Shown: positions 12,919 to 24,834 of the stretch, in pieces
How the letters are laid out: each line of letters begins with the position of its first letter
Numbering within the stretch: position 1 is the first letter of the stretch
NCBI GenBank assembly: GCA_002189035.1
Contig: NEEC01000017.1
Location: 434,001-498,000, forward strand
Direction of reading: 5' to 3'
Source of the DNA: Utricularia gibba
Lineage: Eukaryota; Streptophyta; Magnoliopsida; Lamiales; Lentibulariaceae
Length of the DNA: 64,000 bases
The notes under the pieces: model-generated
The model's input: the letters and a program-made list of their open reading frames with translations, nothing else
What the model was told of the DNA's origin: nothing
The model's database searches: none
Translations under genes and position numbers: made by a program

Positions 12919-15071
12919 TTATCGTGAAACCTGTATATTGTGTTGATCACAGCTGCGAGAATTCTTTGCGAACAATGCTTGCAATGATCTCGACTTTTTC
13001 TTCCTTGTAAATCCTGCTTCCTTCAATAGCTCCTCAAGCCTTCGCTTGATGTCTTCTGTGGTAGAATTCGCAGTCCCAAGCTTCTCCTCTCGCAACTCGA
13101 TGATGTACCCCAGGATTTCAATTGCATCAGATGTTCTGTACGTTGAAATCAACGGGTAAGTGCATAGATCTGTTTCTTCATAACGAAATGCAATACATGT
13201 GCACCATTATCTAACTCTGCATCTAAAATTTAGTTTTTACCTGCCCATGGCATCGTAGATTCCTGCAAGGTTACTATAAACTCCAAGTGTATCAGCATGA
13301 AAAGGTCCACATTCTTCCTCTAAAATGCCTCTAGATTCTTCAAACAAATCTGCAGCTTCATTAATGGCCAAAAGCTGCACACAAGCAAGTCCCATTTGGT
13401 TTAAAGCAATACCGAAAAGGGCAGATTTCTTTCCTCCAATCGAGCCAAATTTTGAAATCGCACTCTTGAGGTAGCTATAAGATTCATTGTAGTTTCCTAA
13501 AATAAAATGCAAGACTCCCATTTGAGCTTCAATGCCAGCACTGATGCTCAGGTGCCCCTCTACATGGTTATATTTTTCCAAGGCCTGTCTAAGTAAGTTG
13601 AGCGCCTTTTCTGGTTCATTTGAAGACTCGTAGAGAGCTGAGACAGCCACCAACCCACTGGCAATCTCCTCAACTGGGGCTCCCGGAATCGGCTTGTAGT
13701 AAATACGAAGAGCATTTTCACAGCAGGATTTGGATTCAGTGAGTTTTCCAATCTTGTTATACACATCAGCCAAACGGACAGAAACTGAAGCAACAGATGG
13801 ATGGTCCTCTCCAGTATGTGTTTTGAACATGTTTAGAGCTTTCTGATAGGCAAAAATGGCCTCATCATACCGAGCCATTGATAAATATGCGTCCCCAATG
13901 CAACAGTCTATGGATGCAACAGCCACATTCTGACCATTAGCAGCCACGGCCATGCTCGCAAGTACATAATGTTCCAGAGCACCTTTATAATCTCCTTTGG
14001 CATCGCAAATAAGCCCGAGCAATCTCCTGTCTTCGGCTCCCTGAGGAGAAGATGATAAGCCGTTCTCCTCAAGGATTGCAATAGACTTTCTACAAAGCTT
14101 CTCTGCCTCGTCAAATTGCAATGCTTGAACATGAGCTACAGCTACGTAGCTGCAAGCTTCGGCATATCGGGGGTCTTTTTCTCCAAGAACCTGGCGTTGA
14201 ATCTCTAACCCTACGCTGTAAAAAAATATGGATTTTTCAATTTGCTCAACCATTGCATAAGTATCACCCAGCTGCATGCAGCCAGAAAACTTGGCAAGGG
14301 CATAGCGGTGATCCAAATCTATCAATGGAATATCAATAGACCTCTCAAGAATTGGAATGGCCTCAGAATAGCGACCTATGCTACAGTATAACGCCGCCAA
14401 AACATGGAGACAATTAACATAGTCCAAGTTAGGCTTTTCATCTTCTGAATGTTCAAAAACCTTCTTTGCTCGAAGAGCTAATGCAAGAGCCTTTTGTGGG
14501 TTGTCCCCCAATGCCATTATGGACTTGGCCTGTTTGAGCAAATACGGCCCAAGATATCCCCTTTCACTGTGAGCATTGGTTCCAATGCTTTTCTCCTTCC
14601 TTGACTTGGAAACGTTTTTCATTCTCTCTTTCCCATTTTGGGTACCCTTCAAAGGTTTGCTACTCAAAGTAACGATTTTGTTTCCCTTGGAGCCAGCTTT
14701 CAAGGGGAGGATATTTCTTTGCCTGGTGAAGATGAGGGAATCTTCTTTTCACCAGCATTGTCCACTGCACCATAATGTCCACCGGCAAGAAATCTGAGCT
14801 CAGAATCTATTCTCGATTCTTCACCATATGATAGAAGACTCATCCTCGATGGAGAATGATCCGAGCTTTGCATCTCATATACATTATTATAGAGTTGCTC
14901 AAGGGAGGCTCCAGCCACAAAACCCATGGCTAAATCCAGAGACTCACTCCCAGAACCCCCACTAGTCGAAGGGCTTCTTGGAGATTTATCAGTGAGAACT
15001 TCCCTTCGCAAGACATCATTAAATCCTTGTTCACCTGCAAGTTGTGGATCACCTGCGGTAGTTTCAGTCAT
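12919..15071 (-). CDS. KLCR: Kinesin light chain-related TPR protein (KLCR/CMU family); one-base frame break
   Basis: Two coding exons on the minus strand, 13241-15071 and 12919-13135. The N-terminus has the conserved stretches SLEQLYNNVYEMQSSDHSPS and MSLLSYGEESRIDSELRFLA. The bulk is a long array of tetratricopeptide repeats, for example PILERSIDIPLIDLDHRYAL, AEKLCRKSIAILEENG and ALFGIALNQMGLACVQLLAI. Plant members (KLCR/CMU) sit on cortical microtubules and steady them against cellulose synthase movement. The frame is interrupted at about 14704-14707: the reading frame ends SSP-stop, while the family sequence continues LKAGSKGNK in the next frame. One extra C on the coding strand restores a 682-aa protein. 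A 56-nt GT-AG intron would also restore it, but that is very short for a plant. The start is the first ATG after the leader (MTETTAGDPQ). Confidence 0.93.
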
Positions 15072-16095
15072 TGGAGACAGATGCAATCTGCGATTTTGTC
15101 ACCAGTCACCACTGCCTATCCGCAAGAACAGACAATGATTTGTTAATAGTAGAAATCTTGGGGAAGGAATTCAAGGAAATCTTGCTGAGAATCATGAACT
15201 CAAGCCTATCCAATCCAAATTCAGCTTTTGGCTCAATCCTCCACAGTGTTCCATTGAAACAGAAATCCACAGCCGTAGTAAAATCTAAAATAACCACATA
15301 CCAGAAAAGACCAAATCCAAACAAGTTCTCCGCAGCAAGCATTCCATTTTTCAACTAAACATACATTTTCCCTATTCAACTAAACACATACACCATTAAA
15401 TATCACCAAGAAAGTAAAAAATTCAAAATTCTCTTGTGGGTAATAATTTCGGGTATTAATAGAGAAGCTGTAATTGTACACTTGCCAACATAAAAAGGCG
15501 TGGCCGAAACAACGCTACTAGCATAAGAAAAGATGATACCTGTATCTCCAGGCTCAGCCTTCCGGGTCAACTACGAGCGTTGTGTCTACATATGAATCCA
15601 GTTGTTTATATAATCCGATAGGCAGAGAGAAAATGCTGGTTAGGCTGAAAAACCGGATGATGAAAGAAAAACAATAACCACCGCTACAATGACTAGGAAT
15701 CAAACGCCTGCAAGTGCAAGCCCTGAAAACTGCAGGTAGGCCAATCGGCAGAACGAAGTTGTGAAAGGGAATCATGGCGATTTATTGTTAAAGCAAGAGT
15801 GAAAGCGAACAGGGACCAGAAAATAAAGGCTTGAAGCTGACTGAACACCTAGGTTTTTGAACCGCCTGCCGGAGCATCGGATCCCGGCCGCCGCTCCCGG
15901 TTCAAACCGCCCTTCCGTGATCTTTCATGTACGCGCCTTCTTTCATTTCACTTCAGATTTCAATTCTCCACTGTCGCCTTCTACACCATATAAAACCCCA
16001 ACTATAGCAGCACCAGTCCCCTTTCTCAACGTCAGAGGCGCAACCTTTTTATATAAAAATAATAATATTTTGTAATGATGAATTCGATTATTTAA

Positions 16096-16319
16096 AATAG
16101 TGTTTCGGAATATTTATTATGAATATTTATAATTTCCGAAAAATATAAAATATTAGTAGAAATAATTTATAAAAATAGAGATCTTATTACTTTTATTTTT
16201 TACTGTTTATAAAACTTGATTTTAAAAATATTTTTACTATAATTAAAAATAGAAATTGATTGTATTCCGTGCATAAATTATTTTTATTATTTCAAAAATA
16301 GAAATATTACGGAACACTG
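16096..16319. mobile_element. MITE-like element, copy 1 (224 bp, TTTAA flanks)
   Basis: An AT-rich stretch with imperfect terminal inverted repeats: the left end reads AATAGTGTTTCGGAATATTT and the right end, reversed and complemented, reads CAGTGTTCCGTAATATTT. TTTAA occurs directly on both sides (16091-16095 and 16320-16324), as expected for a 5-bp target duplication. There is no coding capacity. A related element of nearly equal length with the same flank lies at 32743-32975. The superfamily is not assigned. Confidence 0.6.
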
Positions 16320-16374
16320 TTTAAATTCAAATATTCGAACAATAAAATTATGTGCATGGTTAAATGCTATAAAT

Positions 16375-16639
16375 CAGTGTTTTAAAAACAGGTTAAATCA
16401 TTTAATTATGGTTTTTAAAGTGAGTTTAATCATATTTATCAAAATATTAAAATATAATTATAAGCTCCTGATTTAATACATCAGAATATTGAAAATGTAG
16501 AAAATTCAAAATATATCACTAAACATTTGATACAATTACATTAATAAGGTTCATTAAAATCATCATCATCGTATCATATCACATTGCATTTTTTCTATTA
16601 ATGTAAATGCATACATAATAATATAATTATTAAAATTTA

Positions 16640-16670
<31 letters not shown>

Positions 16671-16807
16671 CAAATATTTATAATAAAACTTCGATTTAAT
16701 ATTTACTAAAATAATATATATATTTAATACTAATATAATTAGATCCAACCTACTAAAATACCAGTTAGAATCTATAACCAATGGTGAAACATGGTTTTAA
16801 AACAGTG
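16375..16807. mobile_element. Non-autonomous hAT-type element with 8-bp target duplication
   Basis: A 433-bp AT-rich element. It starts CAGTGTTTTAAAAACAGG, and its right end reversed and complemented reads CACTGTTTTAAAACCATG (15 of 18 positions match). The 8-bp sequence CTATAAAT occurs directly outside both ends, at 16367-16374 and 16808-16815. An 8-bp target duplication and CA-TG-type inverted repeats are diagnostic of hAT transposons. No transposase frame is present, so it is a non-autonomous derivative. It includes an (AT)n run at 16645-16670. It sits about 140 bases before the polygalacturonase start codon. Confidence 0.8.
16645..16670. repeat. (AT)n microsatellite inside the hAT-type element
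   Basis: A 26-base alternating AT run, likely variable in length between individuals. Confidence 0.9.
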
Positions 16808-16900
16808 CTATAAATAGTAACCCATGGGAAATTGTTGGTGTGGCAGGAAATGAACAAAGACCAACAGTCACGAGAAACTAAAAATAGGCATCTCCTACAC

Positions 16901-16907
16901 TATAAAT
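16901..16907 (+). promoter_or_regulatory. TATA box of the polygalacturonase gene
   Basis: CACTATAAATACG gives a canonical TATAAAT 43-49 bases before the ATG at 16950, leaving room for a short leader. An ATG at 16916 lies too close to this box to be transcribed. The hAT target duplication at 16808 creates another TATAAAT-like copy about 90 bases upstream. Confidence 0.6.
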
Positions 16908-16949
16908 ACGTGGCCATGAAGGCCATTCTCATCATCAATCATTCCTCCA

Positions 16950-18368
16950 ATGGCTCTCAGTCTCATTGCCCTCGTCGTCTTCCTCCTTCCCGTCGCCTCT
17001 CATGCCCAGAAGGTCTTCAACATCAACGACTTCGGCGCCAAGCCCGACGCAGACATCAGCCAGGTACTCCTCGATTTTGTCTTTTTCAACGGATTCTACG
17101 GGTGAATTTCTGCGATTGATGTGTTGTCCGTTCTCAGGCGTTGTCGAGTGCGTGGGCTGAGGCGAGCAAATTGACGGAGGCTTCTAAAATTGTGGTTCCG
17201 GCGGGGACATGGCAGTTGAGCCAAGTGAAGCTGGCGGAGAACAAAGCTCCTTTGGAGCTTGAGGTTCAGGGTACAATTGTGGCGACTGATAATCTGCCTG
17301 ACAAGCAGGCGGAGTGGATCACCATCAACTACGTTGATCATTTTACTCTCTCCGGCGGCGGCGTCTTCGATGGGCGTGGGAGCAGGCGTGGAAGCAAAAT
17401 GACTGCGACAAGAATGCTAATTGCGCCAAGCAGCCCATCGTAATTTCCTAAAACGAAAATTAATACTTCCTCTCGTGATGCAGATTAACCAATTGATCGG
17501 AATTGCAGAACTTGAGCTTCAACTTCATCAAGAACTCGGTGATCAGGGACGTGACGACCAAGGACAGCAAGAACTTCCACGTGAACTGCATCTCCAGCAG
17601 CAATGTGACGTTCCAGCGGTTCACCGTCTCGGCTCCGGGGGATAGTGTCAACACCGACGGGCTCCATCTAGCGAGGGACACCGGGGTCTACGTCCTGGAC
17701 TCCACCATCAAAACCGGCGACGACTGCGTCTCCATCGGGGACGACAGCCACGAGATCCACATTCACAACGTGGTCTGTGGCCCGGGGCATGGCATCAGCA
17801 TTGGAAGCCTCGGCAAGTTCGCCACCGAGAAGGATGTCAACGGGATCTTCATCCAGAACTGCACCTTCATCGGAACCCAGAACGGCGTCCGTATCAAGAC
17901 GTGGCCGTCGACGCCGGCGACTCTCCGCATCTCCGATCTCCACTTCGAGGACCTGATCATGCAGGACGTCAATAACCCCATCATCATCGACCAGGAATAC
18001 TGCCCATACAACCTGTGCAAGCTCGACGTAACCTCCTTCCTCCACGCATCCAATGACTACGCCATACGTATCTGCAAGTTCATCGATTTTAATCTATCTT
18101 TCGATGGCTGCAGAAACCATCCTTGATCCAGATCAGCGACGTGACGATTAAGAACGTCAAGGGGACCTCCATGACGGAGGAGGCGGTGACGCTGTGGTGC
18201 AGCAGCACCAAGCCCTGCCAGGGAATCGATATCTCGAACGTGGACATCAGTGGCACCGCCGGGAAGAAGGTCATTTCCAAGTGCAAGAATGTCCAGCTCG
18301 CCTCCACAGACGGACCGGTCGCCGCCGAATGCGCCACTAGCGCCAATAACGCCACTAAGGCCGCCTGA
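16950..18368 (+). CDS. Polygalacturonase (GH28, pollen exo-PG type); one-base frame break
   Basis: Exons 16950-17063, 17138-17439, 17509-18027 and 18114-18368. A signal peptide (MALSLIALVVFLLPVASHAQ) leads into the right-handed beta-helix fold. The four GH28 signature regions are present: VNTDGLHL, TGDDCVSIGDD, GPGHGISIGSLG and GVRIKTW, which carry the catalytic Asp residues and the His and Arg. The enzyme hydrolyses galacturonan in the cell wall, and the wording (KTGDDCVSIG, IDQEYCPYNLC) is close to pollen exopolygalacturonases. Exon 2 is 302 nt although both neighbouring splice phases demand a multiple of three. After VFDG the frame drifts, while the next frame reads WEQAWKQNDCDKNANCAKQP as in the family. 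One added G at 17372-17374 restores a 396-aa protein. It could be a real null allele, but the pattern matches other breaks in this window. Confidence 0.92.
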
Positions 18369-19026
18369 ACACCAGATCGGCCGACCGTTGGATGGAGAAA
18401 TTCTTCCCCAAGTACTTAAAATTTTGGTAGTAAACGAGAATGAATAAGTGGTATTAGTAGAATAATAAATATTTTTATTTGTTTTTAATGTTGTTTGAAA
18501 AATTGAAAAATAATACGTTAACTAAAAAAATAGATATTTTAGAAAAATCCAACATAGGTCCTTTTCACAATGGAAACCATCTTTATCCCTACAACATTTA
18601 TAATTGTGCACGTGTCGAGGGATGTCCAAATGAAACCACGTTTCCACAAAAAAAATAATATGAATTCAAACTTTATTATTCAATTTGATAATTATGGGAA
18701 AAAGTATTTAGGTTATTATTATTATAAATATTTAATTTTACTCATAGAAATTATTATTATAAAATACAAATGATTTTTTGAGCTAAAAAAGAGCTTCGTT
18801 GATTTTTTTTATTTTTTATTTATGTGCAATTCTTGCCAAAAGGCGACGTCTATTCACTATTGTGGTCTTCGAACAGGAGTATCGGATTTTATTTGTTAAT
18901 AATTATGTTGCTCTAGCGTAGCCCACTTTGTCCAGTTTCCGCTAACCGTCTTTTCGTATAGCGTTGGCTACTGAAGCACCGTGTCACTTCTTTCTTCCTC
19001 TTGATCCTTGGCATTTCTCGTAACAG
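18369..19026. other. Spacer between polygalacturonase and formate dehydrogenase
   Basis: About 0.66 kb, AT-rich from 18,420 to 18,830. It holds the polygalacturonase 3' region and the formate dehydrogenase promoter. No gene or element with clear ends seen. Confidence 0.45.
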
Positions 19027-20973
19027 ATGGCGATGAAGCGTGCTGCAGCACTTGGACTTTCCGCCTCCTCGTCGATTCTCACTAGGCGTCTTCATGTAAT
19101 ATCGTCCTTCTCCGATTCTATCGCTTGCTGTTTTTGGTTTTCGGGGTTTCTTTGTTTTTTTGTTTCTTCTGATGGTTTTGGGTTAGCTTGAAGTTGGACT
19201 TCTTCTGTGGATTCAATGGGTTTCCTCGATTTTCACGGGTTGTTTCTGGGTTTTGGTGTTATAGATGATTACTTGTCGGAAAGAAGAAAGGGGGCAATTC
19301 TTCGATCACGTCAAGTGTATGAGTAGTTGACGACGAGTTGAGCAGTCTGAGGGAGGGGGATTTTGATTTCATGAACTGGACCCTTGGCTAAAATATTTCG
19401 TTTTCCCATAAGTTTTTGGCTATTCCTAGTTTCAAAGTTTTGAATAGAGCAATGTCATATTGCTTATCGGGTTACGTTTGATCGGTAGTTAATAGTTTCT
19501 ATCCGTGATGAGATTTCCGGGTTCTTCTCTGGAATCCTTATGTTTAATGAATGCAGGCTTCCCCTGGTCCCAAGAAAATTGTGGGCGTTCTTTACAAGGC
19601 AAATGAATACGCTTCCACGAATCCCAACTTCGTGGCTTGTGCTGAAAATGCTTTGGGCATACGCGATTGGTTGGAGTCGCAAGGCCACCAGTACATTGTC
19701 ACTGCGGACAAGGAAGGCCCTCACTGTGGTAACTATGCTACTCTTTTGTTAAACCTGAGTTCAGAAACAGGGGAAGAATTTGTTGACAGTATGTTGTGTG
19801 TGTGTAGCTGACGCTTTTTCCTCCTTGTGTTGCGCAGAGCTTGAGAAACATATACCTGATCTACATGTGCTGATTACCACCCCTTTCCATCCCGCTTATG
19901 TAACTGCTGAAAGGATCGAAAAAGCTAAAAACTTGCAGCTGGTGCTCACTGCCGGCATCGGTTCGGACCACGTTGATCTCAAGGCTGCAGCAGCAGCTGG
20001 ATTAACCGTTGCTGAGGTAACTGGGAGTAACACAGTCTCGGTTGCTGAAGATGAACTCATGAGGATTCTCATACTGGTCCGCAATTTTCTACCTGGATAT
20101 CATCAAGTTATAAACGGGGAGTGGAATGTTGCAGCTATTGCACACAGGGCTTACGACCTTGAAGGTAAAACTGTGGGAACTGTTGGAGCTGGACGCATAG
20201 GCCGTTTGCTGATGCAGAGACTAAAGCCTTTCAACTGCAATGTACTGTACCACGATCGCATTAAGATTGATCCGGAGCTCGAGAGTGAGATCGGGGCTAA
20301 GTATGAGGAGGACCTTGATGCAATGCTTCCCAAATGTGACATTGTTGTCATCAACACACCTCTGACTGAGAAAACCAAGTAACCTTTGTTTTACGCTTCT
20401 GTGGATGGATCCCAAAGCAAATATAGCTAATCAACAGTTTCTTGTCTGCCCCTTCTTCGTAGAGGAATGTTTGATAAAGAGAGGATAGCGAAGCTCAAAA
20501 AGGGAGTTCTCATTGTCAACAATGCAAGAGGTGCAATCATGGACACACAGGCAGTTGTTGATGCTTGCTCATCCGGGCATATTGCAGGTACCATTTCCAC
20601 TCCCGGATCCAGTTTCAGACCTTCATCTTCACGCTACTCGAGCTGCAACTCTTGAATTCAGGTTACAGTGGAGACGTTTGGTTCCCACAGCCAGCACCCA
20701 AGGATCATCCCTGGCGCTACATGCCAAACCAGGCCATGACTCCCCACATCTCTGGAACCACCATTGATGCACAGGTATAATCTGCTCTGCCAATGGTTAC
20801 AAATGTTTTTTTCTTAGCTCCAAGAGATCAGCAGTTTTTGCGTTTTGATGTTGGCATAGCTTCGGTATGCTGCTGGTGTGAAGGAGATGCTGGATAGGTA
20901 CTTCAAAGGCGAGGACTTCCCTCAACACTATTACATTGTCAAGGATGGAGAACTGGCTGCACAGTATCGTTAG
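19027..20973 (+). CDS. FDH: NAD-dependent formate dehydrogenase, mitochondrial
   Basis: Exons 19027-19095, 19557-19728, 19838-20378, 20463-20587, 20662-20774 and 20860-20973 give 377 aa, the usual plant FDH length. The short first exon is an Arg/Ser-rich mitochondrial targeting peptide ([20 protein letters not shown]). The mature enzyme starts near [15 protein letters not shown]. The Rossmann motif TVGAGRIG is at about residue 197. Catalytic landmarks of the D-2-hydroxyacid dehydrogenase family are visible: [10 protein letters not shown] with the substrate-binding Arg, [10 protein letters not shown] and TPHISGTT with the active-site His. It oxidises formate to CO2 with NAD+ and is often stress-induced. 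The start ATG is the only one giving the targeting peptide in frame with exon 2. Confidence 0.97.
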
Positions 20974-21572
20974 GTACAATGTGGTCTGGCAACTGCAAAT
21001 AAAGCAACTTCGCTCCACTCTGAAGAACGGATCAGCTGCTGCTGCTCTCTCTTCCAGACAATTTGCTCACTGTACTGAAGCGGCTCTGTGTCTACCGCGA
21101 GTTGTTTTGTTTTGAATAAATATTATCAACAATTAAACACGATTAAGCATACAATTAAAACTCTAAATGAGTATATGATAATGAATGATAGATTAAATAG
21201 AAAGTTTAATTTAAAATCAATTTTAATTAAATTTAAATTTACTAAACTTGCTTATTGAAAATAAAATACATGATATATTTTATACTAAACTTAATACACA
21301 TTTATTTAATATATTTAAGTGTATTTATTAAATATATTTTAAATTTAAAACTATAACTGCTATTTTATTTTACACTATATAACTATATTATTATTAATTA
21401 TTAAGTAATTATAGTCAATGACAAAGACAGCATTAATGAGGGGACCCACTCGCCCTAAGTTTTCTGTACTTATCCCTTGCGGTTCTCAAATTGAAGGGAT
21501 GTTAACGGTCGGCGCGGTCACCTACAAAACCTTCCTGGCTCCTGCGGGGCTGCGCCGGAGAAAGAGAGTGAG
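20974..21572. other. Spacer between FDH and VEN4 genes
   Basis: About 0.6 kb. The FDH 3' region is followed by an AT-rich stretch (21,110-21,410) and a short GC-richer leader before the next ATG. No gene seen. Confidence 0.45.
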
Positions 21573-24500
21573 ATGGGGGCTTCTTCCGTCGACGGCTTGG
21601 CACCGATGAACGGATTAACGCACGCGCAAGGTCTGCGATACTCTAAGAGCGTGTGCGATAATGTCCATGGAAGCATTTCCCTCGATCCGGTATTTCATTT
21701 TTTGTAACGGCATTTCTTTTGGTTATTATACGCACGTACACGATGTTTGAAGTCCATGAAAACGCTATGTATAACGTGGATATGGAATGTAAAGTTTTTT
21801 TAAGTGTATGGTGTGGATTTTTTTGTGCGTGGCTTGGTATACTGATGAAGTGAGTGATTGCAGCTTGCTTTGAAATTTATTGACACAGAGCAATTTCAGA
21901 GGTAAATGAATGATAGTTTTATGATAGTGCCTCGTTGTATTCCGTTTTTTTACATGATATTTCGTCTGATGGCAGGTTGCGAGAACTTAAACAACTTGGT
22001 GAGTTTACCTACTTTTTTTCTTGCTGTTTCTCTCCTGTTATGCAATAGAAATGTGAGAGTGTACAAAAGTATGAATGAACAAAAGTATGCTAAACTGATA
22101 CTTTTAATTTCAGGGATGGTACACATGGTTTATCCTGGAGCTGTACACTCCAGATTTGAGCATTCATTAGGTGTTTATTGGCTTGCTGGTGAAGCGGTGA
22201 ATAAGTTGATCGCTAACCAAGTATGACAATCTGCTAGGCGTGTTCGTCTTATTGTATTTGAAATAGTGCATTTTTAGTTTGTAATACTCTTATCCTTCCA
22301 GGGATTGGAGCTTGGCATAGATCGCTTTGATGTCCAAGCCGTGAAGCTTGCAGGTTCTAACTAAAAAAATTTAAATATGCAGCACATTTAGACTGTATGT
22401 ATTTAATTGTTTTAGTTAATCATGATTTGCTGATATGGTCGATTGACAGGGCTTTTACATGACATAGGCCATGGACCTTTTAGTCATTTGTTTGAACGTG
22501 AGTTTCTGCCCATGGTTTTCAAGGGATCAGACTGGTACTACGTACCTCACTCTACTTTACTTCATGAAAGCATAGGCTATATTCTGGATATGCTTGTTTT
22601 GTGCCAGTTGAGTTGGAATAGATGTTGAATTCCGGATTTCTGTCATATGCTGTATCATAGCCCAAGCTTTTCACTCAATCTGTGACTAAGATTCTCTAAT
22701 ATTTGGATTATTTGTGACGTGTCTGGTGATTTTTGGCAACCAAAATCTTTGCCTTCCCTTTTATGTAAAGTTGTGCAAATTTGTTTATAGGTCTCATGAG
22801 CATATGTCTGTACAGATGGTAAATCATATTGTTGATGAGCATCATATTGATATAGATAACGGGACCTTGAAAAAAGTGCAGGTGAACAGTTTTGAAAGCA
22901 ATTCTTCTCATGCGATGCATTTAATTCCATGATTTTGATTTTTAGCTTTGCTTGTTAACTTTATTGCAGGAGATGATAGTTGCTAGTCTAAACCACTCAA
23001 CAACCAAAGTTAGTATTCTCTTAGTTTGATTATTGTATCCACTTGTTGCCTTATATCTTATGGTTCTCATATCATGTCGTCTTTGTGTTTTCTTGACAAC
23101 CAGAGTGCACAAGATAAGCATTTCCTCTATGATATTGTGGCCAATGGCCGAAATGGGATTGACGTTGACAAGTTAGTAAGCTGAAATTAGCACAGATTTC
23201 TCATTCATTGACGCCGTTCCTTGTGTTTGTGTGGGTGCGCCTACATATTTGTTGTATCATTTGCTACTATTGCTTCAGCTTGTGAACGGAACTGTGTGTT
23301 TATCAAATATGTGGCACAGGTTCGATTATATCACACGTGATAGCCGGGCATGTGGATTGGGCTGCGCGTTTCAGTTTCCAAGGTTGTTTGCTGACTAGTT
23401 TCATTTCTTTCTAGTTCTAATTAGAAAAAAGAGAGAAAAACAGTCTTATGAGTAATTTGCTGTCCAGGCTGATGGAGAGTATGCGAGTTATTGGAGACGA
23501 GATATGCTTCAGGGCCAAAGACTGTAGACATATTTATATCAACCTAACATTTACGTTCTAGAGCAAGTGCCTTCAGTGATTTGGATATATTTCTATTTCA
23601 GATCTAACTGTCCATAAGTTGTTCGCAGCAAGAGCTGATTTGCATCGAACTGTTTATAATCATGCAAAAGTGAAGGTACTATCAGCATGTCTCTTAGTTT
23701 TGTTTTTAGTTTCCCTTTTGGTCTCAAGAAAATTAAAAATATGTAAAAGCTATGACAGATCAACTTCTTTTCAGGCTATAGAACTGATGGTCTTAGATGC
23801 CCTCGTGAGAGCAAATGATTATCTGCAATTAGCATGCCACATACATGACCCGGCCCAATTTTGGAAAGTCGGTATCACTTTTAAACTGCTACCAGATTTT
23901 GAAGTATTAACAGCTTTACCTTTCTGGTATAGGTAGATGACACAATCATTAAGACAATTGAGACATCCGCGGATGCAGAACTGAAGGAATCCAGGGATTT
24001 GATTCTCCGTATTCGTAGGAGAGATTTATATCAGGTTCTTTGCTCATGTTCATCTGCATTAGTTATTGTATCCTTCGCCTGATGTAAGGTACTCTGGACG
24101 CCTCTGGTTTTGCAGTTTTGCAATGAGTATGCTGTTCCAAAGGATAAAGTGGAACATTTTAGGGACGTTACTGCACAAGACATTATATGCTCGCAGGTAC
24201 TAGAAACATTTCATGTGTTAATTCACTTGTTTTCCGTGCTTTCATGACATATTCAGTCTGCAATCGTGACTTTATAGAAAAAAAGTGCTGTGACACTTAC
24301 AGAAGAGGATGTTGTGGTTAGCAATGTGCGGATTGATTTAACTCGTGGGCGGCAAAATCCTCTGGAAAGGTGGTTATCATTTCAAGTCGAGCTGATTTTA
24401 TCATTATATGTTGTAAAACGTTATTAATCCATCGTTGCACTTGTTCATTCTTGCAGCGTCATGTTTTTCAAGGTATCTTATCTCACTTTCAAGTCCATTC

Positions 24501-24834
24501 CCTTTGTGAGCTTTATTCTATTAAGCTTATGGATGATCACTTGCCCAGGATTGCGAAAGTGAGGACAAGTTCCCGATTCCTGATGACCGGGTCAGCCACT
24601 TACTTCCAGCATCCAATCAAGACAACATCGTACGAGTGTACTCCAAGAAGCCTGAATTGGTTTGTTGGCTTAAACCATGAAGTTTGCATACAATCTAGCT
24701 TCGAAACGAAATTCACGTTGATGGCTCCTCAGGTTGGAATAATTTCGGAGGCCTTCGAGAACTTCCAGCTGAAGAAATATGGAATCAAGGCTCAAATACA
24801 CGAGACACCAGAGAAGAAGAAGCGGCGTTTGTGA
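21573..24834 (+). CDS. VEN4: SAMHD1-like HD-domain dNTP triphosphohydrolase (VENOSA4)
   Basis: Nineteen short exons: 21573-21689, 21864-21901, 21976-21998, 22114-22220, 22302-22353, 22450-22534, 22791-22881, 22970-23008, 23104-23171, 23320-23382, 23468-23523, 23602-23675, 23775-23871, 23937-24034, 24116-24196, 24278-24369, 24457-24472, 24549-24659 and 24733-24834. They join into an unbroken 469-aa protein. The HD metal site is visible as SRFEHSLGV (His76), LLHDIGHGPFSH (His116, Asp117) and KFDYITRD (Asp209). Animal SAMHD1 and plant VEN4 hydrolyse dNTPs to nucleosides and triphosphate and so hold down dNTP pools; plant mutants have chloroplast and DNA-damage phenotypes. No SAM domain precedes the HD domain, as in the plant form. 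The exon 13/14 border could shift by a few bases without changing the protein. Confidence 0.95.

Larger units (their letters stand above)
15072..16949. other. KLCR leader and polygalacturonase promoter region
   Basis: About 1.9 kb between divergent genes. The part to roughly 15,900 probably holds KLCR leader and promoter sequence. From 16,060 to 16,810 the DNA is very AT-rich and largely made of two small mobile elements listed separately. The polygalacturonase promoter proper is therefore short, about 140 bases after the second element. Confidence 0.55.

Noticed and set aside
17668-18045. Long open frame antisense to the polygalacturonase exon 3
   Set aside because: It is the shadow of a GC-rich conserved exon on the other strand; no family match and no start context.
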